A stretch of DNA of 64,000 bases, from positions 73,796,513 through 73,860,512 of the forward strand of contig NC_134648.1 in the NCBI RefSeq assembly GCF_030463565.1, given 5' to 3'. Of this stretch, positions 13,001-24,500 are shown piece after piece. A program made the translations under genes and the position numbers. The notes under the pieces were generated by a model. The model was given only the letters and a program-made list of their open reading frames with translations. It made no database searches and had not been told where the DNA came from. This DNA comes from Pelecanus crispus (lineage: Eukaryota; Chordata; Aves; Pelecaniformes; Pelecanidae). Positions within the stretch are counted from its first letter, which is position 1. Every line of letters begins with the position of its first letter.

Positions 13001-16000
13001 GTCAGGCAGGACAGCGTGTGATGCCAAAGCTCTCATCAAAGAACCCTTTTGCTTTGCTAAGCCCATTACTTAAGCAGGATGCCCTGGCACAGCGGCTACC
13101 AGTGCCCACCAGTAACAGGCTGAAGGTACACAGGGACTCACCCAGGACTCCGAAGGCATAACCTAAGGAAATGTCTCAGTAGAGAGCACCAGTGTCCTTT
13201 TGTGTCCCGCTCCAACAAAGACACCCTAGCCGAATGATTCCTCGAAAATCCAGGCTCTGACGCTGCACGGCATTACGCGGCCCGTAACATCAGCGCGGAG
13301 CGCTGGAGTGATCAGGGCTAGGAGCCTGCCGAAGGTGCTTTGCTAAATGAAGGCTATGAACTGAGATGGGGGGAGGCAAGGAAAGCGCAGGCTTACCTAG
13401 TGCTGCAGGAATGAGGATAAGGCCTCACATGGGAGAGATCTCACCTGGGGAGGTCCCAGCTTGGCCATAAGCACGGCACTCGCTCTGTGCACAACGTTTA
13501 CCTCTAACCAAACGGAGATGCTTTCCATCACCAGAAGCAAAGACCAGCGGCTGGCTACAACAGCAGTCATTGACAATCACGGTTAAGTGCAGCTTTGCTC
13601 CCTGAAATCGGAGCGTTATAAAGACCTGGCCAGCTCCACCCCTCCTGCCCTAGGGAACTACGTCACTCATCAGCAGAAGTCCTGACTCGGAAATGCTCCA
13701 CGCACCCTGCTGAGCCTGACTGCCCACCGGTGAGCTGCTCTCCTCGTCTCCATGAGAAACGCACGCGCCAACCCGCGCGTTGCCCCCGTGGGTAACGCCA
13801 CCAGCCCCAGCTGACCTGCCAGATCCTCGCAGCCTACTACGGGTGTTGCTGGGCCATCAAGCTGTACCTGGAACTGGTCGTCTCATGGTCACAACGCTGC
13901 TGCCACGGGCCACAGCTCTGAAGCAACGCAACCCAACACGGGAATGAAGACATCCAAAGGGACACCGGAGCACAGAGGCACCGAGTAGCCATAGCAACCC
14001 ACAGTGGCTATCTGTTTTCCTTCTTACTGTATTAGTGCTTTTCTCTTATGCTACTGATTTGCTACCGTACTGTATAAGCCGCAGGCACAACTGATCTCCA
14101 GCCAGCTGAGATGCTAACATTCTTTGAAAATAATTTTATTAACAGGTGTTCTTCTCATCACCTTAAAAGCGCTGCAGCGAACTTGGATTTTATCTAAAAA
14201 CGAGAGAGAAAGAAAGGAAAAAGATGCCACCAGTACTCAGTCTCACCAGGCAGCAAGCTGGTACAACCATTTATGTATGTTACTCTCATTTCCTAGCCTT
14301 CTGTGAAAATGACTGGCAGCTTCGTTTTGCCAGCATTCCTGTGACTAGGAGAGCCGGGCAGCCGGCAGGCAACTCCCGGTTTGGCATTTGTGCTCAGCCC
14401 CCCAACCGCAGGCAGCTCCGGACCCCTCCTCTGCCCTGTGACCGGCCAGTGGTCCTCTTAGAGACAGCAGAAACGATGGTGGAAAGATTGCCCTTGGCCA
14501 CAGCACAGGAGGGCACCGGAGCTCCTTCGGGCAAGTCCAGGAGGCACGGCAGGACCCAGCCTCCGCATCTCGGAGAAGCCACGGAGGCAGGCAGCTCCTG
14601 CTAACCCTCACCCGCTGCGCTTGCGGCTCTCTCCTCCCGCTTCACTTCTGCAGTATGAAAGGCTTATCGTATGAAGGTCAGTCTTGTGGTCGAAACAGAT
14701 TAATTTAGGGCAAAATTAGGACGAGAGAAAAACCATACAACTGACACTAAATTTCATGATAAATGGACTGATGAACCTCACCTTCACCAACGAAGAGGCA
14801 GGTCACTGTCAGAATTGGCTGCCTCCTGCAGAAACTTAATGACTTACTTATTATTTTTTATTTATTTATTTATTTACTACTCTTGTCAGTATGTGAGGAA
14901 AAGGGGACAGAGTAAAGAAAAACAAGAAATGTATTTGAAATAATATATATATATTATAATAATGTGTACTACCTGTGTTAACGTTCTGCCAGGCAAGCAC
15001 TAAATCGGGATGTTCTACAAGAGTTAACTAAATACAAGGAAACCAATGTGTCTTTTTTTTATACTTGTACCTAAGGAGCGGGAATGCTTACCCCAGCAAA
15101 CGGTCTGCTGTCAGCACGTGTATTTAACACCAGCCGTGCACCGGGATTGCAGTGAGTCCATGTCTGATACTGCAGCAGCAATAGCTGGTGTCCCTGAACC
15201 CCACCTCGCCGCAGAGGAACCTACTTCAGGTTATCATCATAAACATGAAAGTAACCCAGCTTTTTCTAGATTATAAATTTTAACTCAAAAGGAAACCTTC
15301 CTGCTTCAGAGTAGATTTGAGCTACTTAGGTTTTGGCAAAGAAATCACCACCTCTCTACTACTGGAAGGAAAATTCTGCTGGAAGAAAAACAACAGTGCT
15401 GGTTAACGAAAGGACATGCAAGTGTGATGATCCCGCGAAGCCTGTGAGAACACGTCCGACGCAAACATCACCGCGTTGAGGCCATGGCCGGTGCACATCA
15501 GAGAGACAAAGTGTTCCAAGACCTTTGTCAAGCAAAACCTGAAAGCAAGATATGTGAGGAGAAGACCATTTTATCACACACTGCCTAGGACGGCACTGGG
15601 TAACATTTTCTAGAGAGGAAAGTTAGCTAACATCATCTCCTAGGAGGGGTGGTGAACTTGTCACTACCTCCTAACTCTTTACAACTTTAGAGGAGTAGAA
15701 GCCTGAAACTTGCTTAAATTGTAACACGGAGTCACATGAGGGAAAAGGTTAATACCTGCCACTTCAGAATCACAATGCTGGTGTCACTGAAAGGATGCAC
15801 GACTGCTATCTGCTGAATTTTAATTCCCTCAGATGCTTTATTACTGGTAGTTTTTCTGTGCACTACCAATGGCAAGCCCGTGACTCTGGGACCCCCAAAA
15901 AACCAAAATGCCAACATATTTACATTTCCTCCACATAGCCGCTTCACGCAAATTGCCAAAGAGCATATTAATGCATTCATTTTAAAAAGGCTTGTTTGCA

Positions 16001-16840
16001 CTGTTTCCTTGAAGGAATTTGAAAATGTTCTTTCTCCCTTCCCCTTAAATGGCACTTTGGAATTAGTATGCCATTGTGCGGATCAAGGCCATTTGCGCGA
16101 ATATAAAATATTCAATTAATAAGACTCTGGAATATTTAATCATGGCATTGAAATGCTGAGGACTGCATTAACATTTATTATTCTCTATAAAGGAAGGATC
16201 TCCAGCAGTCTGCCTACAACTGTTCTATAATAGCTCTTTGGAGCTCGATGTGGGTTTTTGGTCTCTTTCCTAAACCAATGCTAAAAGGCAGTATTGATGC
16301 AGATTAAGCTAAATTTCATAACCACTAGAGTAACACTCCAAGAGAGAGTGAAATTACTAGCTCTTGATTTAAAAAACTGGGAGAAACATCTTTTTTTTTT
16401 TTTTCCATTTCCAATTAGCAGAGCTTAGATGGCAGAGAATTATGCAGCCCAGTCTTTCCATTACTGGCTTAGGCCATGATGAAGAGCTGTGAGATGCCAA
16501 GTACTGCGCATCTCAGAGCAGGAACGTACCAGAGAGACCAGTAACTCCAGCAGGAGATGGCCATTTGGATACCACCAAATGAGTCCTTCTTCAGCATTTC
16601 AAATATTTCCATCACCTTCAGCCACTCGGCACGCCAGTTTGCTGCATTTCATCGTGTACTTCAGGTGAAGAACAAAAGTAGTGACGTATACAGATTCTTC
16701 ATAGATACACAATTGCTTAATTATCTCACATATTTGTTCCAAGTAGCCAAATACATTAGACGATATCTATTAGGGCAGATACTCGACAAAGATGAATCTG
16801 CCCCACCCTCACGGTTTAAGTCCCCAAACAGAAGACATCA
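10089..16840. other. Non-genic DNA with a CpG-richer middle and a TTTA repeat
   Basis: No gene supported. About 13.2-14.6 kb is noticeably richer in G+C and CpG than its surroundings and gives several spurious frames. A TTTA microsatellite lies at 14848-14876 and a TA tract at about 14943-14956. About 15.88-16.2 kb is AT-rich and dense in homeodomain-type AATTA/ATTAAT motifs. Confidence 0.6.
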
Positions 16841-16960
16841 ACAGTCTGGTCTACCCTTGACTGGTTTAGAGTAGACTTGGTAGTGTAGGTTAATGGTTGG
16901 GCTGGATGATCTTAAAGGGCTTTTCCAACCTAAACGATTCTATGATTCTATGATTCTATA
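16841..16960 (+). mobile_element. CR1 LINE, 3' UTR only
   Basis: About 120 bases matching the final part of the CR1 3' UTR (GTCTGGTCTACCCTTGACTG, then TGGATGATCTTAAAGGGC) and three ATTCTATG tail units. It is an extreme 5' truncation. Confidence 0.93.
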
Positions 16961-18387
16961 ACACAGCAAGTATTTTCATTTGTATAGTACAGAGTTGTCT
17001 GCCAAAAATCAAGCCATGCAGCCCTACCTAGTGCGGGTAATTCCCCTGCATGAATAATACAAAGGGAGGTTTCTCTTCCGTCTCCCCCACCCCTGACGCA
17101 CTCTCCCACAGCACGATGCTTTTCCCACAAAAGCCCCTGCTTCTGCCTTGGAGGTTGGCTGGGTGACATGAGCACACGGGCTAGCCAAGGGCTCGCTTTA
17201 GAAGAACAGAATCATCAAAGGGATCTGTGTTACCTAAGATACATGTTACATGTGGAAATCTAACATTATCCCCGAACCCATCCAAAGTTTTATTTTGTTG
17301 GTTCTGGAGAGTCCCAACTTCTGCCGGGGCTGTGTAAGGTTCTTGTAAGGATGCTCACTGCCTCAGAGGAAGGTCCCACCGCTTCCTAGGATCAGGCCCA
17401 AGCGTTGTAGCAAAGCCCACGGTCAAACCACCTTGTCTGGACTCTGCATTGACACCGTATTTGACACATTTGACACTGTGAAAATGGCACAGAACCAAAA
17501 CCCACGTATGAGAAAATCACAGAGGTCCTTCTGACTGCGAAAGCAGCTTCAGAGCCCAACTCCTTCCTTCATTTGGGAAAGAAGATTCTCCCGGATAATG
17601 GGCCTGGAAACCAGGTTTCCCTCTTTAGAGGCAAATATTAATGTATTATTATTATTATTTAGGTACTATTAAACGTCTTTCCCAAAGAACTTCAACTCTG
17701 GGCAGTCCCTGTACAAGACATACTACTGAACGGAAGGTGGGAAGATCAAAGGAGCAAAATAACACGCACACACATCACGCCCGTGGGACTTTTTAAATAA
17801 AGCGACGCTGAACCCCTGACTGCAGTTCCCTGAGCAGGTGTGCAAAGGCCTTCCCTTTCTGACCACAGCCGTGCTCTGTCCTCCGAAAGACCGATGACTG
17901 ATTCCTTCATCTAACTATATTAATCCATCTGTACAGTATTTAGGAGTTCTCTTTTTGACTGATGGCAAAACTGACTCGACCCATGCAACTGGACTGCGCA
18001 GAGTTTCTCCTAAGTTGCAAGGGAGTGAAATACAATCGGAAGCGAAAGATATTCCAGATGACTTTAAATTACGTTTTTAGAACAAAAAACAGATCTTGCT
18101 AGTAACAGCAGGGCCCAGATAGCACACTCAGTATGCATCTTCACCAAAGAATCACCTCAATAAAAATAGGCAATAATATTTCAGCCTTGGTCTTCATAAA
18201 GATAAAAGAGCACGTCAGAGAAAGGCTTCAGACAAGTGAAGAATCACTGGCTCCATTCTAACGAAAAGGTCTGCAAATATGGCTCTTGGTTTCACAAGTT
18301 TCTTATTAAAGGAGCAACTGGGGGGTTCGTATGCATCAGTGAGATGAAAGTCTTAAGATGCCAGAACTCTTAATCCAGCAAGCTGAA
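16961..18387. other. Non-genic DNA
   Basis: Nothing recognised apart from an ATT microsatellite at about 17645-17660. The right end includes the CTGAA target site of the adjacent LTR. Confidence 0.6.
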
Positions 18388-18934
18388 TGTCGTGGTTCAG
18401 CCCCGGCAGCAGCTCAGCACCACGCAGCCATCGCTCACTGCCCCTGCCCCGAGGGGATGGGGGAGAGAATCGGAGGAGTGAGAGTGAGAAACACTCCTGG
18501 GCTGAGATAAGGACAGAATAATTGAAATAAAGTAAAATAGTAATGATAATAATAACAATATAATAACAATATCCAAAGCCAGTGCTGCCCAATGCAATTG
18601 CTCCCCACCTGCCGACCGATGCCCAGCCAGTTCCCAGCAGCGATCGCTGCTCCCCGGCCAACCCCCCCAGTTTCTATACTGCCCATGACGCCGTATGGTA
18701 TGGAATGGCCCTTGGGGCAGTTGGGATCAACTGTTCTGGCTGTGCCCCCTCCCAGCTCCTTGTGCCCCTGGCAGAGCAGGGGAAGCTGAAAAGCCCTTGC
18801 CTGGTGTCAGCACTGCTCAGCACCAACTAAACCATCAGCGTGTGATCAGCATTGTTCCCATCCTAAATCCAAAGCACAGCACTGTGCCTGCTGCTGGGAA
18901 GAAAATTAACTCTATCCCAGCCCAAACCAGGACA
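18388..18934 (-). mobile_element. Solo LTR of an ERVL-like endogenous retrovirus, 5-bp target duplication
   Basis: A 547-base element with TG...CA ends. On the minus strand it begins TGTCCTGGTTTGGGCTGGGA and ends near the plus-strand TGTCGTGGTTCAG. It is flanked by perfect CTGAA direct repeats at 18383-18387 and 18935-18939. A TATA-like region with TATAGAAACTGG and a later AATAAA-like, A/T-rich stretch lie where promoter and polyadenylation signals are expected. No gag, pol or env sequence remains, so it is a solo LTR left by recombination. The family is one I recognise as common in birds; the 5-bp duplication fits ERVL-type integration. Confidence 0.92.
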
Positions 18935-18939
18935 CTGAA

Positions 18940-20242
18940 AAAACAAGTAAGGCTATTTATATGAACCAGTCTCTTCAAAAAGGGTATTGGGAACACAGCA
19001 TCTACAATTGCTACTTGGAAAATTGGTGGAAAACATGTGGACCACCTGACATCTTAGAGGGCTCATAGGGAAATACAGGGGAATGTCAGAACTGTCAAAA
19101 ACGAAGCTGGTTAAGACCTTGCAGATGACAGAAAACCAGCAGCAAACACGAGACAAAACACGACACTAACCTGAGATGGGGAAATTCTCACGGCCAGCCT
19201 AACGTGTTGATGCCAGGCTCGATCTTTTAAACCGAACGCTTTAGCAGGATTTATCAGCTCTGAGAGCAGTGCCACCCTGCATCTGTCACCAGGCCAGCAA
19301 GAGCCCTGCTGGATGAGAGATTTCTGCACCACGCTCACAGCACGACCCAAGCAGACCCTCAACAAGCTTGGCTTATTTCAGTCAGAAAAAAAAATACCAA
19401 AAAAAAAAAAAGGCTATAAGAGGGCATTTTTCCTCAGCATATTCAGGGATACAAACATCAGGGAGGGAGAAGAGTTGTTAAAACTAAAAGGCAAAACATC
19501 CTGCACAATAGTAAATGATATAAAAGTCATAAATCCAGGCTGGAAATGCGAAGATTTCTAATCCTGATGGCAATGAAATTCCGAGACAGCCTCTCAGCAG
19601 CAGTGGTAAAGAGAAAAACCCCTCCGCCTTGCTTTAAGACGCAGTTTGCTCAGCCCGCAAGGATGATTACATGAGAGGGGCTGTGAAAGTGGTCGGCCAG
19701 GACGTGCAAACCAGAGCTATCTTACGTCAGTGCTAGTATCAGAGAGGTCCCCATTGGGATGTCAGGTCAACATGTGGTTACCTGTATGTTTACAGGCAGT
19801 CCCAGTGTAGCAAAACTGCTCATACAGTTAAAGTCAAGCGCCTGCTGAAGCCAGACTTATGCCACCGAGCATAACTCAACTGGTAATTCAAGCTTACTGT
19901 CAGGAGTTTGAGGCCAGGAGGTTGGCTGCTTTTTGGATCACCAAACAGCTCTCTGCACTTCTACTTCAGTTTTATGGTCTGAACGGAGTTATTGATTGGA
20001 AAGGTTTCTCCACTGCCTCCCACTTTCACGCCAAGCAACCCCAAACATTTATCACCAATTTTATTCTGGAAAAGCATGAAAGAAGTAAAATTCAGTAGAA
20101 AAGGAGTTACATGGAGAAAAGGGAATGAGGAGAGACACGGTGTAACGCCGGCCCTGCTGTCAGCCTGCCAGCTGACCCCGGGCAGGTCCCGCTGCTGCTG
20201 CTCCGTGCCTGCTGTGCCCGCTCAGACGGGCTCCTCGGGGAA
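18940..20242. other. Non-genic DNA between the solo LTR and the CR1 nest
   Basis: No gene supported. Two A runs lie near 19386-19411. The GC-rich 20,140-20,242 segment may be further, unrecognised 5' sequence of the outer CR1. Confidence 0.55.
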
Positions 20243-20432
20243 GGGGCTGCACCCCAGGGCTCAATCCTGGGGCCAAGGCCGTTTACCATCTTCATGAATG
20301 ACCTGGATGATGGCACAGAGCACAGCCTCAGCAAGCTTGCAGGCGATGCAGAATTGGGAAGGGTAGCTGACAGACCAGATGGGGCTGCTGCCATTCAGCA
20401 GGACCTGGGCAGGCTGGAGAAATGGGCTGAGA

Positions 20433-20692
20433 ATCATAGAATCATCGAATGGTTTAGGTTGGAAAAGCCCTTTAAGATCATCCAGTCCAACCAGTAACCT
20501 ACACTGCCAAGCCCACACTAAACCAATCAAGGGCAGACCAGACTGAACCATGTCCCCAAGTGCCACCTCTGCCCGTTTTTTGAACACCTCCAGGGATGGG
20601 GACTCCCCCACCTCTCTGGGCAGCCTGTTCCAATGCTTGACCACCCTTTCCGTAAAGAAATTCTTCCTAATATCCAATCTAAAGAACCTCAT
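20433..20692 (-). mobile_element. CR1 3' fragment inserted in the outer CR1, opposite orientation
   Basis: The minus-strand copy carries the 3' tail at about 20433 and the [17 protein letters not shown] frame. It splits the outer element between GGGCTGAGA and GAACCTCATGG. The trinucleotide GAA occurs on both sides and could be a minimal target duplication, though CR1 often makes none. Confidence 0.9.
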
Positions 20693-21194
20693 GGAGTTCA
20701 ACAAAGGGAAAAGCAAAGTCCTGCGACTGGGGAGGAATAACCCCACGCACCAACAGGTGCTGGTGGCCGAGTGGCTGGAAAGCACTTGGCAGAGAAGGAC
20801 CTGGGGGTCCTGGTGTACAACAACTTGAACGTGAGCCAGCAGCGTGGTAAGGACGGCCACCAGCCTCCTGCGCTGCACCAGGCAGAGGTTGCCAGCAGGT
20901 TGAGGGAGGGGGCTGACATGGAGACAGTCCAGCTCAGGGCCACAAACGACGATGAAAGGACTGGAGCACCTCTCATACAGGGAGAGGCTGGGAGAGCTGG
21001 GATTGCTCAGCCTGGAGAGGAGAAGGCTCGGGGGGGATCTCATCCACGTACACGAATACCTGGAGGGAGAGCGTAAAGGAGACGGAGCCAGGCTCTTCTC
21101 AGTGGCACCCAGGGAAAGGGCAAGAGACAACGGGCACAAATTGAAATACATGAAATGTCATCTAAACATAAGAAAAAGCTTTTTTAGCGCAAGG

Positions 21195-21467
21195 GATTGT
21201 TGTGACAGGACAAGGAATAATGGATTTAAACTAAAGAAGAATAGATTTAGAGTAGACATAAGAATGTTTCACACTGAGGGTGGTGAGGCACTGGCCCAGG
21301 TTGCCCAGAGAGGCGGTGGAGGCCCCATCCCTGGGAACATCCCAGGCCAGGCTGGACGGGGCTCTGAGCACCCTGGGCTGGTTAAAGCTGTCCCTGGCAC
21401 TGCAGGGGCTGGGCTGGGTGGGCTCTGAAGGGCCCTTCCCACCCAAACCATTCTGTGATTCTATGAT
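21195..21467 (+). mobile_element. Young CR1 3' fragment inserted in the outer CR1, same orientation
   Basis: It starts near GTGACAGGACAAGGAATAAT and ends with ACCCAAACCATTCTGTGATT and CTATGAT. The outer element resumes at GGTGATTGAACACTGGAACA. It is nearly identical in its last 180 bases to the CR1 in MIS18BP1 intron 1. AAGG is present at both edges and may be the target site. Confidence 0.88.
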
Positions 21468-21595
21468 AAGGGTGATTGAACACTGGAACAGGTTGCCCAG
21501 ACAGCTTTTGGAACGTCCACCCACAGGCACAGCGAAAACCCACCTGGACACAACCCAGAGCGACGTGCTCTCACTGACCCTGCTTTGAGCAGGCA

Positions 21596-24500
21596 GCATC
21601 TGCAGCACCCCTGCCACCTCAGCCACGCTGCGATTTATCCAGGGCACCACCCTAATGCCCACTAGAAACTGCACCAGGCTGGACTGCCCGAGCGAGGCAC
21701 CCCAGAAACACATTGCAGTTGCTCAGAAAAGTTCAGCTTCCTGCATGGAGATGCTGTGCAGCTTTTTGCAGGAAACTGAAAAAAAAAAAAGGGAAATTCG
21801 GCAACGTGAGCGTGATTTGGACCTAAACTGCACTGCATGAGCTCTGAGACCTGAAAGACATTTTTTTCCCAGGCAGATGCCCGAGCAAGTCAGTGCATTT
21901 GGCAAACATCCAAGGGACTTGTAAAAGGATGTACTAAAAAAATGGCAATACCAATTTTAAATTGTTTTAAGTGCCCACCAATGAATAATCTGCAGGTAGA
22001 CAACATCTACTTTGCTAATGGCTTTATAATTTGTGTTGTGTTAAGAACAAGCATTAGCATGGCTGAAGATTTCTGCATTTTGCTAGATCAGAATGTCTCC
22101 TAAGTGATGGAAATAAAAAGCAGCACTGAAGAATTTATTCCTCAGACAAAACAGGCATTGTTTTCCCTTTTCTAATACACAATGCATACGTATTTTAACA
22201 TTTACAGGTAACATCCATAAATATCAATGTTATTGCAATTTGATATTACTTAAAAGCAGTTGCACATACTTTACAGGCGCTAGACTGCCCGAGCGCTTTG
22301 CCTTTATTTTTAAATTTGTTAAAATTGTTTTCAATTGTTTAGCACATGCCTTGGCAGACGTCCCTGGGGGTCAGCCCGGAACGGCGCCTGAGGGAGGGGA
22401 ACTCCCCCAGCCTTCCTGCAGGGCAGGATCACCGAGACCCAGGGCTCTGGGAGCTCCTGCGAGCAGCAGGCAGCGGCAGAGGAGGGCACAGGAGGCGAAT
22501 GGGATGAATTTACCCGCTGCAGGCTGTGCTAGGGTCACCGACGCGAAGCTGTTACTACTCCTCAGCTGAGAGGGATTCAGTTGCTGTTTATAGAAGAAGG
22601 GGATGCACACTCCAACCTGTCCAGCACTGAGGTGAAGCCTGCCTCGTGGAGTGCAGGAGGTCTGTTCTGCATCTTCTTTCCATGCCAACGTAAAGAAGCT
22701 TTCTCCGTGGCTAGCGCTCCCACCCCACGGCCTGAGCCCGCTGGCTCACTGCCCCACCAGCGGCACCACCAAGCCCGTTTATTCCAGCAACCAGCATCAC
22801 ATGCTGTTAATTCCCCAGACCTCATTAGTTTACGCACAATCATGCAGACATGCTCTTGGATTTCTCTTTTTCAGCAGTGCCTGTCAGGGCCACCCTGGGC
22901 TCTGGCTCCAAGGGGCGGTGCTGCCCCACACCTCCCAAACCGGGACGCTTCCTCTGCTCGCACCTTGGTCTCACCTACTTCCCTCTGTGTTCACCCTCAG
23001 CCCTTTCCCTAAACCTCACTGCCTCCCCTGGACCTACCGCTGCCCACAGAGAGATGCAGGTACAGAGAGATGAGGTGCCTGGTGCAGCTCTGAGGCAGCA
23101 GCAGATGCCATGCCACGTCCCACGGGGCTTTCCCAGTTGAAGGAAGAGGCTGATCCATCAGAGAGGGTTCATTAAAGCGCCAGGAGAACCATTAAAGAAT
23201 TTAGAAGTGTGCCTTAGAGAAAGAGACTTCAGGGGTTGTTCTATTTAGCGTATCAAAGAAGATTAAGGAAAGACCTGATGACAGTCTATACAAATCAGCA
23301 CTCGAACAAAACCTGCAGAGCAAACTCTGCCACGTAACAGGGTAGGGAAGGACCATCACCTGCGTTGGACGGACAATCAGATCACCTGACAGGAGCTGCC
23401 CCTTTTTGCCCTCACAATCCATGTAAAAATACAGCCCATTTTTTTATGCTCCTTAGGATTCCAAGCCTGAAAGCTGAAATTAGACAACTTCAGGACATAA
23501 GTAACAAGCAAATTTTACTGAAGGAGGAGTGGGGGGCAAGTAGTTGCGGGAGCAGCAGAACCATGGATGTGATGGAGTCGAGAACACGAGCGCTGTCCCG
23601 CAGGTTGGACCTTGGCCGCCCTCGTCCCCAGCTCTGCCCCGACAGCAGCACGGGGAGATGCTCTCCGCGGGGGCAGCGTCCGGGGCCGCTCTTGTTCTGT
23701 TGTCCATCCTCCCGCACCCCAGCGCCCACCTCCGCTGCGCCAGGGATGTCAGCAGCTTGGTCCTGGTGACTCCTCTTTGGACCCGTCTCTGTCAGGGGCG
23801 ATTTTAAGTTGACTGGATGCATTTCTAAATAGATGAAGTTAGAGATAAATCTAAATAGATAACGGAAGAGAGAAATGGAGTTCATTACACAAGAGACTGG
23901 ACTGTGTGATCACAGCCGCCCCACTCCGCCCTCAGCAGCAGTGAAAAACACAGCCTTGCGGTAAGCGCTCCTCCGTGACACCGCAAAGCCATTCCCCGCA
24001 GCTCCCGGGCAGAAGTGAACACGGCAATGTTGTTATACAGCTCACACACAAGATATTTCTCTGAAAGCACCTCACACTTAAAACCTTTTCTGGCTAGATA
24101 TTTCTCGAGTGAAAAGAACAGATTTAAAACCGCATAAACCCACGCCATAACCATAATTTTCTCTCTGAGATTTCTGTACTCTAACTACTGCCCTGGCCTA
24201 CACTGCTAATGAAAACAGAAATGCGCTTCAGGACTGGTTCTGGAGAGGCAAATTGGTTTGTGCCCTGAGAGCGTACCCAGGAAGCATCACCGCGTGCTCC
24301 CCTCGGCGCGTACACTTTTCCTGAGCATGCACCAGCAGCTACAGCCGGAGCGAGGGCACTGCCCTACGTGGACCCCTGCGCTGACCCACAGTCAGGCCAC
24401 TGCACCCCTCTTAAAAAAAACTGCCCTAAGCCCTCCAGCTCTGTCACAGTCTCGGACCAGTCACTCAAACTGACCTGTAAGATGGGGTCAGGATGTTTCT

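Larger units (their letters stand above)
20243..21595 (+). mobile_element. Outer CR1 LINE interrupted by two later CR1 insertions
   Basis: An older plus-strand CR1 in three pieces: about 20243-20432 ([20 protein letters not shown], then LGRLEKWAE), 20693-21194 ([18 protein letters not shown], then [20 protein letters not shown]) and 21468-21595 (VIEHWNRLPRQLLERPP). The pieces join logically in the CR1 ORF2 reading order. Long chimeric ORFs across the junctions on both strands have no biological meaning. Confidence 0.88.

Noticed and set aside
20261-21151. 296-codon minus-strand ORF
   Set aside because: It is a chimera of antisense outer CR1 and the sense strand of the inserted minus-strand CR1 and does not correspond to one gene.
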